DNA of 64,000 bases, from the NCBI RefSeq assembly GCF_037975245.1, contig NC_092581.1, forward strand, positions 6,911,501-6,975,500, in the 5' to 3' direction. Position 1 is the first letter of the stretch; each line of letters starts with the position of its first letter. Made by a program: the position numbers and the translations under genes. Positions 11,901 to 25,399 of the stretch are shown piece by piece. The notes under the pieces are model-generated. The model had not been told where the DNA came from, made no database searches, and saw only the letters and a program-made list of their open reading frames with translations. Source of the stretch: Apostichopus japonicus. Its lineage: Eukaryota; Echinodermata; Holothuroidea; Aspidochirotida; Stichopodidae.

Positions 11901-14900
11901 ACCATTTGGAGAGAAAACACTGCCAGGAAATAATCATGATATATCTTCGTGACATCAACAACTTTTCCCCAAACTTGCTCTTAACTTAGTACTCATAGGG
12001 CCACAACAATTGAAACATTTGACATACCAAATAGGAACCAACGTTTATCCTGCTGGAACCAACATATCGTATGCTTTGGGATTAATTTAAGAGAAGCGGA
12101 CATTTTTTATACTATATCTGAAATGGCTTCAAAGCAATACCCGAATCAGGGACACTTGATGCAGAAATACCGAATTAGAATGAGAACAATTTGGAGAGAA
12201 AACACTGCCAGGAAATAATGACTTTTCGAAACTTGTAGCAATTGTAGCATGCTGTGTTTTGGGCAATTATAATCATGATATATCTTTGTGACATCAACAA
12301 CTTTTCCCCAAACTTGCTCTTAACTTAGTACTCATAGGGCCACAACAATTGAAACATTTGACATACCAAATAGGAACCAACGTTTATCCTGCTGGAACCA
12401 ACATATCGTATGCTTTGGGAACAATTTAAGAGAAGCGGACATTTTTTATACTATATCTAAAATGGCTTCAAAGCAATACCCGAATCAGGGACACTTGATG
12501 CAGAAATACTGAATTAGAATGAGAACAATTTGGAGAGAAAACACTGCCAGGAAATAATGACTTTTCGAAACTTGTAGCAATTGTAGCATGCTGTGTTTTG
12601 GGCAATTATAATCATGATATATCTTTGTGACATCAACAACTTTTCCCCAAACTTGCTCTTAACTTAGTACTCATAGGGCCACAACAATTGAAACATTTGA
12701 CATACCAAATAGGAACCAACGTTTATCCTGCTGGAACCAACATATCGTATGCTTTGGGAACAATTTAAGAGAAGCGGACATTTTTTATACTATATCTAAA
12801 ATGGCTTCAAAGCAATACCCGAATCAGGGACACTTGATGCAGAAATACTGAATTAGAATGAGAACAATTTGGAGAGAAAACACTGCCAGGAAATAATGAC
12901 TTTTCGAAACTTGTAGCAATTGTAGCATGCTGTGTTTTGGGCAATTATAATCATGATATATCTTTGTGACATCAACAACTTTTCCCCAAACTTGCTCTTA
13001 ACTTAGTACTCATAGGGCCACAACAATTGAAACATTTGACATACCAAATAGGAACCAACGTTTATCCTGCTGGAACCAACATATCGTATGCTTTGGGAAC
13101 AATTTAAGAGAAGCGGACATTTTTTATACTATATCTAAAATGGCTTCAAAGCAATACCCGAATCAGGGACACTTGATGCAGAAATACCGAATTAGAATGA
13201 GAACAATTTGGAGAGAAAACACTGCCAGGAAATAATGACTTTTCGAAACTTGTAGCATGCTGTGTTTTGGGCAATTATAATCATGATATATCTTTGTGAC
13301 ATAAACATTTGTGACATAGCCACTAGGAACCAACGTTTATCCTGCTGGAACCAACGTTATGCTGTGTGAACAATTGTAGTGAAGCGGACATTTTTTATAC
13401 TTTATCTGAAATGGCTTGAAAGCTTTACTCAGGACAATTGATGCAGAAATACCGGTTTTAAATAAGAACAACCTGGAGAGAAAACACTGCCAGGAAATAA
13501 TGACTTTTCGAAACTTGTAGCATGCTATGTTTTGGGCCACAACATTTTAAACATTTGACATAACAAATAGGAACCAACGTTTATCCTACTGGAACCAACG
13601 TATGCTTGTGGGAACAATTTTTAGAGAAGCGGACATTTTTTATACCATATCTGAAATGGCTTGAATATACCCCGGATCCCCGGGACACTTGATACAGAAA
13701 TACCGGTACAGAATCAGAACCATTTGGAGAGAAAACACTGCCAGGAAATAATCATGATATATCTTCGTGACATCAACAACTTTTCCCCAACTTTCTCTTA
13801 ACTTAGTACTCCATAGGGCCACAACCTTTTAAACATTTGACATACCAAATAGGAACCAACGTTTATCCTACTGGAACCAACGTATGCTGTGGGAACAATT
13901 TTTAGAGAAGCGGATATCTTTTATACCATATCTGAAATGGCTTGAAAGCTATACCCCGGATCAGGGACACTTGATGCAGAAATACCGGTACAGAATCAGA
14001 ACCATTTGGAGAGAAAACACTGCCAGGAAATAATGACTTTACGAAACTTGTAGCAATTGTAGCATGCTGTGTTTTGGGCAATAATAATCATGATATATCT
14101 TTGTGACATAAACATTTGTGACATAGCCACTAGGAACCAACGTTTATCCTGCTGGAACCAACGTTATGCTCTGTGAACAATTGTAGTGAAGCGGACATTT
14201 TTAATACTTTGTCTGAAATGGCTTGAAAGCCTTACTCGAATCAGGGCAATTGATGCAGAAATACCGGTTTTAAATAAGAACAACCTGGAGAGAAAACACT
14301 GCCAGGAAATAATGACTTTTCGAAACTTGTAGCATGCTATGTTTTGGGCAATTTTAGATCTATACATCAATAACCAGGAAATATCTATGCGACCTTTACA
14401 GCTAACCACCCCAACTTTCTTTTAACTTAGTACTCCATAGGGCCACAACATTTTAGACATTTGACATAACAAATAGGAACCAACGTTTATCCTACTGGAA
14501 CCAACGTATGCTGTGGGAACAATTTTAGAGAAGCGGACATTTTTTATACCACATCTGAAATGGCTTGAAGCTATACCCCGGATCAGGGACACTTGATGCA
14601 GAAATACCGGTACAGAATCAGAACCATTTGGAGAGAAAACACTGCCAGGAAATAATCATGATATATCTTCGTGACATCAACAACTTTTCCCCAAACTTGC
14701 TCTTAACTTAGTACTCATAGGGCCACAACAATTGAAACATTTGACATACCAAATAGGAACCAACGTTTATCCTGCTGGAACCAACGTATGCTTGTGGGAA
14801 CAATTTTTAGAGAAGCGGACATTTTTTATACCATATCTGAAATGGCTTGAAGCTATACCCCGGATCCCCGGGACACTTGATGCAGAAATACCGGTACAGA

Positions 14901-16139
14901 ATCAGAACCATTTGGAGAGAAAACACTGCCAGGAAATAATCATGATATATCTTCGTGACATCAACAACTTTTCCCCAAAATTGCTCTTAACTTAGTACTC
15001 ATAGGGCCACAACAATTGAAACATTTGACATACCAAATAGGAACCAACGTTTATCCTACTGGAACCAACGTATGCTGTGGGAACAATTTTTAGAGAAGCG
15101 GATATTTTTTATACCATATCTGAAATGGCTTGAAAGCTATACCCCGGATCAGGGACACTTGATGCAGAATTACCGGTACAGAATCAGAACCATTTGGAGA
15201 GAAAACACTGCCAGGAAATAATCATGATATATCTTCGTGACATCAACAACTTTTCCCCAAAATTGCTCTTAACTTAGTACTCATAGGGCCACAACAATTG
15301 AAACATTTGACATACCAAATAGGAACCAACGTTTATCCTGCTGGAACCAACATATCTTATGCTTTGGGAACAATTTAAGAGAGGCGGACATTTTTTATAC
15401 TATATCTAAAATGGCTTCAAAGCAATACCCGAATCAGGGACACTTGATGCAGAAATACCGAATTAGAATGAGAACAATTTGGAGAGAAAACACTGCCAGG
15501 AAATAATGACTTTTCGAAACTTGTAGCAATTGTAGCATGCTGTGTTTTGGGCAATTATAATCATGATATATCTTTGTGATATAAACATTTGTGACATAGC
15601 CACTAGGAACCAACGTTTATCCTGCTGGAACCAACGTTATGCTGTGTGAACAATTGTAGTGAAGCGGACATTTTTTATACTTTATCTGAAATGGCTTGAA
15701 AGCTTTACTCAGGACAATTGATACAGAAATACCGGTTTTAAATAAGAACAACCTGGAGAGAAAACACTGCCAGGAAATAATGACTTTTCGAAACTTGTAG
15801 CATGCTATGTTTTGGGCAATTTTAGATCTATACATCAATAACCAGGAAATATCTATGCGACCTTTACAGCTAACCACCCCAACTTTCTTTTAACTTAGTA
15901 CTCCATAGGGCCACAACATTTTAAACATTTGACATAACAAATAGGAACCAACGTTTATCCTACTGGAACCAACGTATGCTTGTGGGAACAATTTTTAGAG
16001 AAGCGGACATTTTTTATACCATATCTGAAATGGCTTGAGGTATACCCCGGATCCCCGGGACACTTGATGCAGAAATACCGGTACAGAATCAGAACCATTT
16101 GGAGAGAAAACACTGCCAGGAAATAATCATGATATATCT
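8936..16139 (+). repeat. Satellite S1, right block
   Basis: About two dozen S1 units. The block opens with a diverged partial unit (8936-9030, with ACTGGCAGGAGATAATTAC and an AATAATAATAAT expansion) and then runs as mixed ~282- and ~339-bp units. Several units carry an extra tail, TTTTAGATCTATACATCAAT followed by AACCAGGAAATATCTATGC. Units differ by recurrent variant words, such as CCGGATCAGGG versus CCGGATCCCCGGG and ACCGAATTAG versus ACTGAATTAG. The array stops at 16139, joined to satellite S3. Confidence 0.95.
11652..13795 (+). repeat. Segment duplicated at 1-1807
   Basis: This stretch matches 1-1807 at offset 11651, dropping to 11649 after a 2-bp difference (GCTTGAGGTATACC here, GCTTGAAAGCTATACC there). 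The offset becomes 11988 after one extra 339-bp unit. Both copies share the rare ACTGAATTAG variant unit, which occurs once near 860 and twice here (12507, 12846). The match continues exactly to 1807/13795. This indicates a recent duplication of a multi-unit S1 segment, with gain or loss of a single unit. Confidence 0.88.
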
Positions 16140-18103
16140 TCTGTTGGCCTATATTGGGGAAGAGAAAAGACAAACTTTAAGATAGTCCTCCAGCATTAAA
16201 CCAGGATCATTGCGAAAAGCCATGTAATTTAGACATGTCAAAATGGAAACCAACAAACACATATAATATTGTTATTGTCATAGTCAGTGTTTAGTCATTG
16301 TCCTAGTCATTATGATGAGTATTATCATTACTTATCTTTTTGCCTATTCTTTATCTTGCTTCTTGTTGCTTCTTCTTGCTTATTCTTCTTCTTGCTTTTA
16401 CTTCTTCTGTTGGCCTATATTGGGGAAGAGAAAACACAAAATTTAAGATAAGTCCTCCATCATTAAACCAGGATCATTTCGAATGGCCATGTAATTTAGA
16501 CATGTCGTAATGGAAACCAACAAAACATTTATGATATTGTTATTGTCATATTCAGTCTAAGTCATAGTCATTATTAAATTATTATTATTACTTATCTTTT
16601 TATTCTACTTCTTGCTTCTTTTTCTTGCTTCTCCTGCTTACTTCTTCTTCCTTCCTCTTCTGTTGGCCTATATTGGGGAAGAGAACAGACAAAATTAAAG
16701 ATAGTCCTCCAGCATTAAACCAGGATCATTTCAAATAGCCATGTAATTTAGACATGTCAAAATGGAAACCAACAAACACATATAATATTGTTATTGTCAT
16801 AGTCAGTCTTTAGTCATAGTCTTAGTCATCATGATGATGATTATTATTACTTATCTTTTTGCCTCTTCTTCTTCTTCTTGCTTCTTCTTCTTCTTGCTTA
16901 TTCTTCTTCTTGTTTCTACTTCTTCTGTTGGCCTATATTGGGGAAGAGAAAAGACAAAATTTAAGATAGTCCTCCAGCATTAAACCAGGATCATTGCGAA
17001 AAGCCATGTAATTTAGACATGTCAAAATGGAAACCAACAAACACATATAATATTGTTATTGTCATAATCAGTGTTTAGTCATTGTCCTAGTCATTATGAT
17101 GAGTATTATCATTACTTATCTTTTTGCCTATTCTTTATCTTGCTTCTTGTTGCTTCTTCTTGCTCCTTCTTCTTCTTGCTTTTACTTCTTCTGTTGGCCT
17201 ATATTGGGGAAGAGAAAAGACAAAATTTAAGATAAGTCCTCCATCATTAAACCAGGATCATTTCGAATGGCCATGTAATTTAGACATGTCGTAATGGAAA
17301 CCAACAAAACATTTATGATATTGTTATTGTCATAGTCAGTCTAAGTCATAGTCATTATTAAGATTATTATTATTACTTATCTTTTTATTCTACTTCTTCT
17401 TGCTTCTTTTTCTTGCTTCTCCTGCTTACTTCTTCTTGCTTCCTCTTCTGTTGGCCTATATTGGGGAAGAGAACAGACAAAATTAAAGATAGTCCTCCAG
17501 CATTAAACCAGGATCATTTCAAATAGCCATGTAATTTAGACATGTCAAAATGGAAACCAACAAAACATATATGATATTGTTATTGTGATAGTCAGTCTAA
17601 GTCATAGTCATTATTAAGATTATTACTATTACTTATCTTTTTATTCTTCTTCTTGCTTCTTTTTCTTGCTTCTCCTGCTTACTTCTTCTTGCTTCCTCTT
17701 CTGTTCCTCTTCTTCTTCCTATATTGGGGAAGAGAACAGACCAAATTGAATATAGTCCTTCAGCATTAAACCAGGATCATTGAAAATAGCCATGAAATTA
17801 AGACATGTCAAAATGGAAACCAAGAAAACATATAAAATATTGTTATTGTCATAGTCAGTCTTTAGTCATAGTCCTAGTCATCATGATGATTATTATTATT
17901 ACTTATCTTTTTGCCTCTTCTTCTTCTTGCTTCTTTTTCTTCTTGCTTCTACTTCTTCTGTTGGCCTATATTGGGGAAGAGAAAAGACAAAATTTAAGAT
18001 AGTCCTCCAGCATTAAACCAGGATCATTGCGAAAAGCCATGTAATTTAGACATGTCAAAATGGAAACCAACAAACACATATAATATTGTTATTGTCATAG
18101 TCA
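16140..18103 (+). repeat. S3 left edge, irregular monomers
   Basis: The first monomers of the array, before the regular higher-order blocks. Starts of GGCCTATATT spaced at about 16146, 16412, 16665, 16930 and 17196 give unit lengths of ~253-266 bp. Three monomer types already alternate: the long CATCATGATG type, the ATTATGATGAGTATTATC type and the TCTAAGTCATAGTCATTATT type. These three types make up all later blocks. Confidence 0.85.
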
Positions 18104-21100
18104 GTGTTTAGTCATTGTCCTAGTCATTATGATGAGTATTATCATTACTTATCTTTTTGCCTCTTCTTTATCTTGCTTCTTGTTGCTTCTTGTTGCTTCT
18201 TCTTCTTCTTGCTTATTCTTCTTCTTGCTTTTACTTCTGTTGGCCTATATTGGGGAAGAGAAAAGACCAAATTGAATAGTCCTTCAGCATTAAACCAGGA
18301 TCATTGAAAATAGCCATGAAATTAAGACATGTCAAAATGGAAACCAAGAAAACATATAAAATATTGTTATTGTCATAGTCAGTCTTTAGTCATAGTCCTA
18401 GTCATCATGATGATGATTATTATTACTTATCTTTTTGCCTCTTCTTCTTCTTCTTGCTTCTTCTTCTTCTTGCTTATTCTTCTTCTTGCTTCTACTTCTT
18501 CTGTTGGCCTATATTGGGGAAGAGAAAAGACAAAATTTAAGATAGTCCTCCAGCATTAAACCAGGATCATTGAAAATAGCCATGTAATTTAGACATGTCG
18601 AAATGGAAACCAACAAAACATATATGATATTGTTATTGTGATAGTCAGTCTAAGTCATAGTGATTATTAAGATTATTACTATTACTTATCTTTTTATTCT
18701 TCTTCTTCTTGCTATATATAATATTGTTATTGTCATAGTCAGTGTTTAGTCATAGTCCTAGTCATCATGATGATGATTATTATTACTTATCTTTTTGCCT
18801 CTTCTTCTTCTTCTTGCTTCTTCTTCTTCTTGCTTATTATTCTTCTTCTTGCTTTTACTTCTTCTGTTGGCCTATATTGGGGAAGAGAAAAGACCAAATT
18901 TAAGATAAGTCCTCCATCATAAAACCAGGATCATTTCGAATGGCCATGTAATTTAGACATGTCGTAATGGAAACCAACAAAACATTTATGATATTGTTAT
19001 TGTCATAGTCAGTCTAAGTCATAGTCATTATTAAGATTATTATTATTACTTATCTTTTTATTCTACTTCTTCTTGCTTCTTTTTCTTGCTTCTCCTGCTT
19101 ACTTCTTCTTGCTTCCTCTTCTGTTGGCCTATATTGGGGAAGAGAACAGACAAAATTAAAGATAGTCCTCCAGCATTAAACCAGGATCATTTCAAATAGC
19201 CATGTAATTTAGACATGTCAAAATGGAAACCAACAAACACATATCATATTGTTATTGTCATAGTCAGTCTTTAGTCATAGTCCTAGTCATCATGATGATG
19301 ATTATTATTACTTATCTTTTTGCCTCTTCTTCTTCTTCTTGCTTCTTCTTCTTCTTGCTTATTCTTCTTCTTGCTTTTACTTCTTCTGTTGGCCTATATT
19401 GGGGAAGAGAAAAGACAAAATTTAAGATAAGTCCTCCATCATAAAACCAGGATCATTTCGAATGGCCATGTAATTTAGACATGTCGTAATGGAAACCAAC
19501 AAAACATTTATGATATTGTTATTGTCATAGTCAGTCTAAGTCATAGTCATTATTAAGATTATTATTATTACTTATCTTTTTATTCTACTTCTTCTTGCTT
19601 CTTTTTCTTGCTTCTCCTGCTTACTTCTTCTTGCTTCCTCTTCTGTTGGCCTATATTGGGGAAGAGAACAGACAAAATTAAAGATAGTCCTCCAGCATTA
19701 AACCAGGATCATTTCAAATAGCCATGTAATTTAGACATGTCAAAATGGAAACCAACAAACACATATAATATTGTTATTGTCATAGTCAGTCTTTAGTCAT
19801 AGTCCTAGTCATCATGATGATGATTATTATTACTTATCTTTTTGCCTCTTCTTCTTCTTGCTTGCTTATTCTTCTTCTTGCTTCTACTTCTTCTGTTGGC
19901 CTATATTGGGGAAGAGAAAAGACAAAATTTAAGATAGTCCTCCAGCATTAAACCAGGATCATTTCGAATAGCCATGTAATTTAGACATGTCAAAATGGAA
20001 ACCAACAAACACATATAATATTGTTATTGTCATAGTCAGTCTTTAGTCATAGTCCTAGTCATCATGATGATGATTATTATTACTTATCTTTTTGCCTCTT
20101 CTTGCTTCTTCTTCTTGCTTCTTCTTCTTGCTTCTTTTTCTTGCTTATTCTTCTTCTTGCTTCTACTTCTTCTGTTGGCCTATATTGGGGAAGAGAAAAG
20201 ACAAACTTTAAGATAGTCCTCCAGTATTAAACCAGGATCATTTCGAATAGCCATGTAATTTAGACATGTCAAAATGGAAACCAACAAACACATAATATTG
20301 TTATAGTCATAGTCAGTGTTTAGTCATTGTCCTAGTCATTATGATGAGTATTATCATTACTTATCTTTTTGCCTCTTCTTTATCTTGCTTCTTCTTGCTT
20401 CTTCTTCTTCTTGCTTATTCTTCTTCTTGCTTCTACTTCTTGCTTCTACTTCTTCTGTTGGCCTATATTGGGGAAGAGAACAGACAAAATTAAAGATAGT
20501 CCTCCAGCATTAAACCAGGATCATTTCAAATAGCCATGTAATTTAGACATGTCAAAATGGAAACCAACAAACACATATAATATTGTTATTGTCATAGTCA
20601 GTCTTTAGTCATAGTCCTAGTCATCATGATGATGATTATTATTACTTATCTTTTTGCCTCTTCTTCTTCTTCTTGCTTCTTCTTCTTCTTGCTTATTCTT
20701 CTTCTTGCTTTTACTTCTTCTGTTGGCCTATATTGGGGAAGAGAAAAGACAAAATTTAAGATAAGTCCTCCATCATAAAACCAGGATCATTTCGAATGGC
20801 CATGTAATTTAGACATGTCGTAATGGAAACCAACAAAACATTTATGATATTGTTATTGTCATAGTCAGTCTAAGTCATAGTCATTATTAAGATTATTATT
20901 ATTACTTATCTTTTTATTCTACTTCTTCTTGCTTCTTTTTCTTGCTTCTCCTGCTTACTTCTTCTTGCTTCCTCTTCTGTTGGCCTATATTGGGGAAGAG
21001 AACAGACAAAATTAAAGATAGTCCTCCAGCATTAAACCAGGATCATTTCAAATAGCCATGTAATTTAGACATGTCAAAATGGAAACCAACAAACACATAT

Positions 21101-22676
21101 AATATTGTTATTGTCATAGTCAGTCTTTAGTCATAGTCCTAGTCATCATGATGATGATTATTATTACTTATCTTTTTGCCTCTTCTTCTTCTTGCTTGCT
21201 TATTCTTCTTCTTGCTTCTACTTCTTCTGTTGGCCTATATTGGGGAAGAGAAAAGACAAAATTTAAGATAGTCCTCCAGCATTAAACCAGGATCATTTCG
21301 AATAGCCATGTAATTTAGACATGTCAAAATGGAAACCAACAAACACATATAATATTGTTATTGTCATAGTCAGTCTTTAGTCATAGTCCTAGTCATCATG
21401 ATGATTATTATTATTACTTATCTTTTTGCCTCTTCTTCTTCTTCTTGCTTCTTCTTCTTCTTGCTTATTCTTCTTCTTGCTTCTACTTCTTCTGTTGGCC
21501 TATATTGGGGAAGAGAAAAGACAAAATTTAAGATAGTCCTCCAGCATTAAACCAGGATCATTGCGAATAGCCATGTAATTTAGACATGTCGAAATGGAAA
21601 CCAACAAAACATATATGATATTGTTATTGTGATAGTCAGTCTAAGTCATAGTCATTATTAAGATTATTACTATTACTTATCTTTTTATTCTTCTTCTTGC
21701 TTCTTTTTCTTGCTTCTCCTGCTTACTTCTTCTTGCTTCCTCTTCTGTTCCTCTTCTTCTTCCTATATTGGGGAAGAGAACAGACCAAATTGAATATAGT
21801 CCTTCAGCATTAAACCAGGATCATTGAAAATAGCCATGAAATTAAGACATGTCAAAATGGAAACCAAGAAAACATATAAAATATTGTTATTGTCATAGTC
21901 AGTCTTTAGTCATAGTCCTAGTCATCATGATGATTATTATTATTACTTATCTTTTTGCCTCTTCTTCTTCTTGCTTCTTTTTCTTCTTGCTTCTACTTCT
22001 TCTGTTGGCCTATATTGGGGAAGAGAAAAGACAAAATTTAAGATAGTCCTCCAGCATTAAACCAGGATCATTGCGAAAAGCCATGTAATTTAGACATGTC
22101 AAAATGGAAACCAACAAACACATATAATATTGTTATTGTCATAGTCAGTGTTTAGTCATTGTCCTAGTCATTATGATGAGTATTATCATTACTTATCTTT
22201 TTGCCTCTTCTTTATCTTGCTTCTTGTTGCTTCTTGTTGCTTCTTCTTCTTCTTGCTTTTACTTCTGTTGGCCTATATTGGGGAAGAGAAAAGACCAAAT
22301 TGAATATAGTCCTTCAGCATTAAACCAGGATCATTGAAAATAGCCATGAAATTAAGACATGTCAAAATGGAAACCAAGAAAACATATAAAATATTGTTAT
22401 TGTCATAGTCAGTCTTTAGTCATAGTCCTAGTCATTATGATGATGATTATTATTACTTATCTTTTTGCCTCTTCTTCTTCTTCTTGCTTCTTCTTCTTCT
22501 TGCTTATTCTTCTTCTTGCTTCTACTTCTTCTGTTGGCCTATATTGGGGAAGAGAAAAGACAAAATTTAAGATAGTCCTCCAGCATTAAACCAGGATCAT
22601 TGCGAAAAGCCATGTAATTTAGACATGTCAAAATGGAAACCAACAAACACATATAATATTGTTATTGTCATAGTCA
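18104..22676 (+). repeat. S3 higher-order block X, copy 1 (4573 bp)
   Basis: The block phase is set arbitrarily at the ATTATGATGAGTATTATC-type monomer. Marker monomers lie at +225, +1119, +2212, +3745 and +4255. The same marker order and spacing occurs at 36400-40972, exactly 18296 bp downstream. The +2212 monomer (20316) carries the rare TTGTTATAGTCATAGTC variant and a distinctive doubled CTTGCTTCTAC tract. Confidence 0.88.
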
Positions 22677-25399
22677 GTGTTTAGTCATTGTCCTAGTCAT
22701 TATGATGAGTATTATCATTACTTATCTTTTTGCCTCTTCTTTATCTTGCTTCTTGTTGCTTCTTGTTGCTTCTTCTTCTTCTTGCTTATTCTTCTTCTTG
22801 CTTTTACTTCTGTTGGCCTATATTGGGGAAGAGAAAAGACCAAATTGAATAGTCCTTCAGCATTAAACCAGGATCATTGAAAATAGCCATGAAATTAAGA
22901 CATGTCAAAATGGAAACCAAGAAAACATATAAAATATTGTTATTGTCATAGTCAGTCTTTAGTCATAGTCCTAGTCATTATGATGATGATTATTATTACT
23001 TATCTTTTTGCCTCTTCTTCTTCTTCTTGCTTCTTCTTCTTCTTGCTTATTCTTCTTCTTGCTTCTACTTCTTCTGTTGGCCTATATTGGGGAAGAGAAA
23101 AGACAAAATTTAAGATAGTCCTCCAGCATTAAACCAGGATCATTGAAAATAGCCATGTAATTTAGACATGTCGAAATGGAAACCAACAAAACATATATGA
23201 TATTGTTATTGTGATAGTCAGTCTAAGTCATAGTGATTATTAAGATTATTACTATTACTTATCTTTTTATTCTTCTTCTTCTTGCTATATATAATATTGT
23301 TATTGTCATAGTCAGTGTTTAGTCATAGTCCTAGTCATCATGATGATGATTATTATTACTTATCTTTTTGCCTCTTCTTCTTCTTCTTGCTTCTTCTTCT
23401 TCTTGCTTATTATTCTTCTTGCTTTTACTTCTTCTGTTGGCCTATATTGGGGAAGAGAAAAGACAAAATTTAAGATAAGTCCTCCATCATAAAACCAGGA
23501 CCATTTCGAATGGCCATGTAATTTAGACATGTCGTAATGGAAACCAACAAAACATTTATGATATTGTTATTGTCATAGTCAGTCTAAGTCATAGTCATTA
23601 TTAAGATTATTATTATTACTTATCTTTTTATTCTACTTCTTCTTGCTTCTTTTTCTTGCTTCTCCTGCTTACTTCTTCTTGCTTCCTCTTCTGTTGGCCT
23701 ATATTGGGGAAGAGAACAGACAAAATTAAAGATAGTCCTCCAGCATTAAACCAGGATCATTTCAAATAGCCATGTAATTTAGACATGTCAAAATGGAAAC
23801 CAACAAACACATATAATATTGTTATTGTCATAGTCAGTCTTTAGTCATAGTCCTAGTCATCATGATGATGATTATTATTACTTATCTTTTTGCCTCTTCT
23901 TCTTCTTCTTGCTTCTTCTTCTTCTTGCTTATTCTTCTTCTTGCTTTTACTTCTTCTGTTGGCCTATATTGGGGAAGAGAAAAGACAAAATTTAAGATAA
24001 GTCCTCCATCATAAAACCAGGATCATTTCGAATGGCCATGTAATTTAGACATGTCGTAATGGAAACCAACAAAACATTTATGATATTGTTATTGTCATAG
24101 TCAGTCTAAGTCATAGTCATTATTAAGATTATTATTATTACTTATCTTTTTATTCTACTTCTTCTTGCTTCTTTTTCTTGCTTCTCCTGCTTACTTCTTC
24201 TTGCTTCCTCTTCTGTTGGCCTATATTGGGGAAGAGAACAGACAAAATTAAAGATAGTCCTCCAGCATTAAACCAGGATCATTTCAAATAGCCATGTAAT
24301 TTAGACATGTCAAAATGGAAACCAACAAACACATATAATATTGTTATTGTCATAGTCAGTCTTTAGTCATAGTCCTAGTCATCATGATGATGATTATTAT
24401 TACTTATCTTTTTGCCTCTTCTTCTTCTTGCTTGCTTATTCTTCTTCTTGCTTCTACTTCTTCTGTTGGCCTATATTGGGGAAGAGAAAAGACAAAATTT
24501 AAGATAGTCCTCCAGCATTAAACCAGGATCATTTCGAATAGCCATGTAATTTAGACATGTCAAAATGGAAACCAACAAACACATATAATATTGTTATTGT
24601 CATAGTCAGTCTTTAGTCATAGTCCTAGTCATCATGATGATGATTATTATTACTTATCTTTTTGCCTCTTCTTCTTCTTCTTGCTTCTTCTTCTTCTTGC
24701 TTATTCTTCTTCTTGCTTCTACTTCTTCTGTTGGCCTATATTGGGGAAGAGAAAAGACAAAATTTAAGATAGTCCTCCAGCATTAAACCAGGATCATTGC
24801 GAATAGCCATGTAATTTAGACATGTCGAAATGGAAACCAACAAAACATATATGATATTGTTATTGTGATAGTCAGTCTAAGTCATAGTCATTATTAAGAT
24901 TATTACTATTACTTATCTTTTTATTCTTCTTCTTGCTTCTTTTTCTTGCTTCTCCTGCTTACTTCTTCTTGCTTCCTCTTCTGTTCCTCTTCTTCTTCCT
25001 ATATTGGGGAAGAGAACAGACCAAATTGAATATAGTCCTTCAGCATTAAACCAGGATCATTGAAAATAGCCATGAAATTAAGACATGTCAAAATGGAAAC
25101 CAAGAAAACATATAAAATATTGTTATTGTCATAGTCAGTCTTTAGTCATAGTCCTAGTCATCATGATGATTATTATTATTACTTATCTTTTTGCCTCTTC
25201 TTCTTCTTGCTTCTTTTTCTTCTTGCTTCTTTTTCTTCTTGCTTCTACTTCTTCTGTTGGCCTATATTGGGGAAGAGAAAAGACAAAATTTAAGATAGTC
25301 CTCCAGCATTAAACCAGGATCATTGCGAAAAGCCATGTAATTTAGACATGTCAAAATGGAAACCAACAAACACATATAATATTGTTATTGTCATAGTCA
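22677..25399 (+). repeat. S3 higher-order block Y, copy 1 (2723 bp)
   Basis: Shares its first ~1.1 kb of organisation with block X but lacks the central X monomers. It contains the fused monomer with TTGCTATATATAATATTG (near 23283), where one monomer is joined in mid-unit to another. Markers are at +225 and +2408. The corresponding copy at 40973-43673 is 2701 bp long. Confidence 0.85.

Noticed and set aside
1-16139. CRISPR-like arrays or phage-type repeats
   Set aside because: Units are 282-339 bp and fully repetitive, with no short repeat alternating with unique spacers, and the context is eukaryotic.
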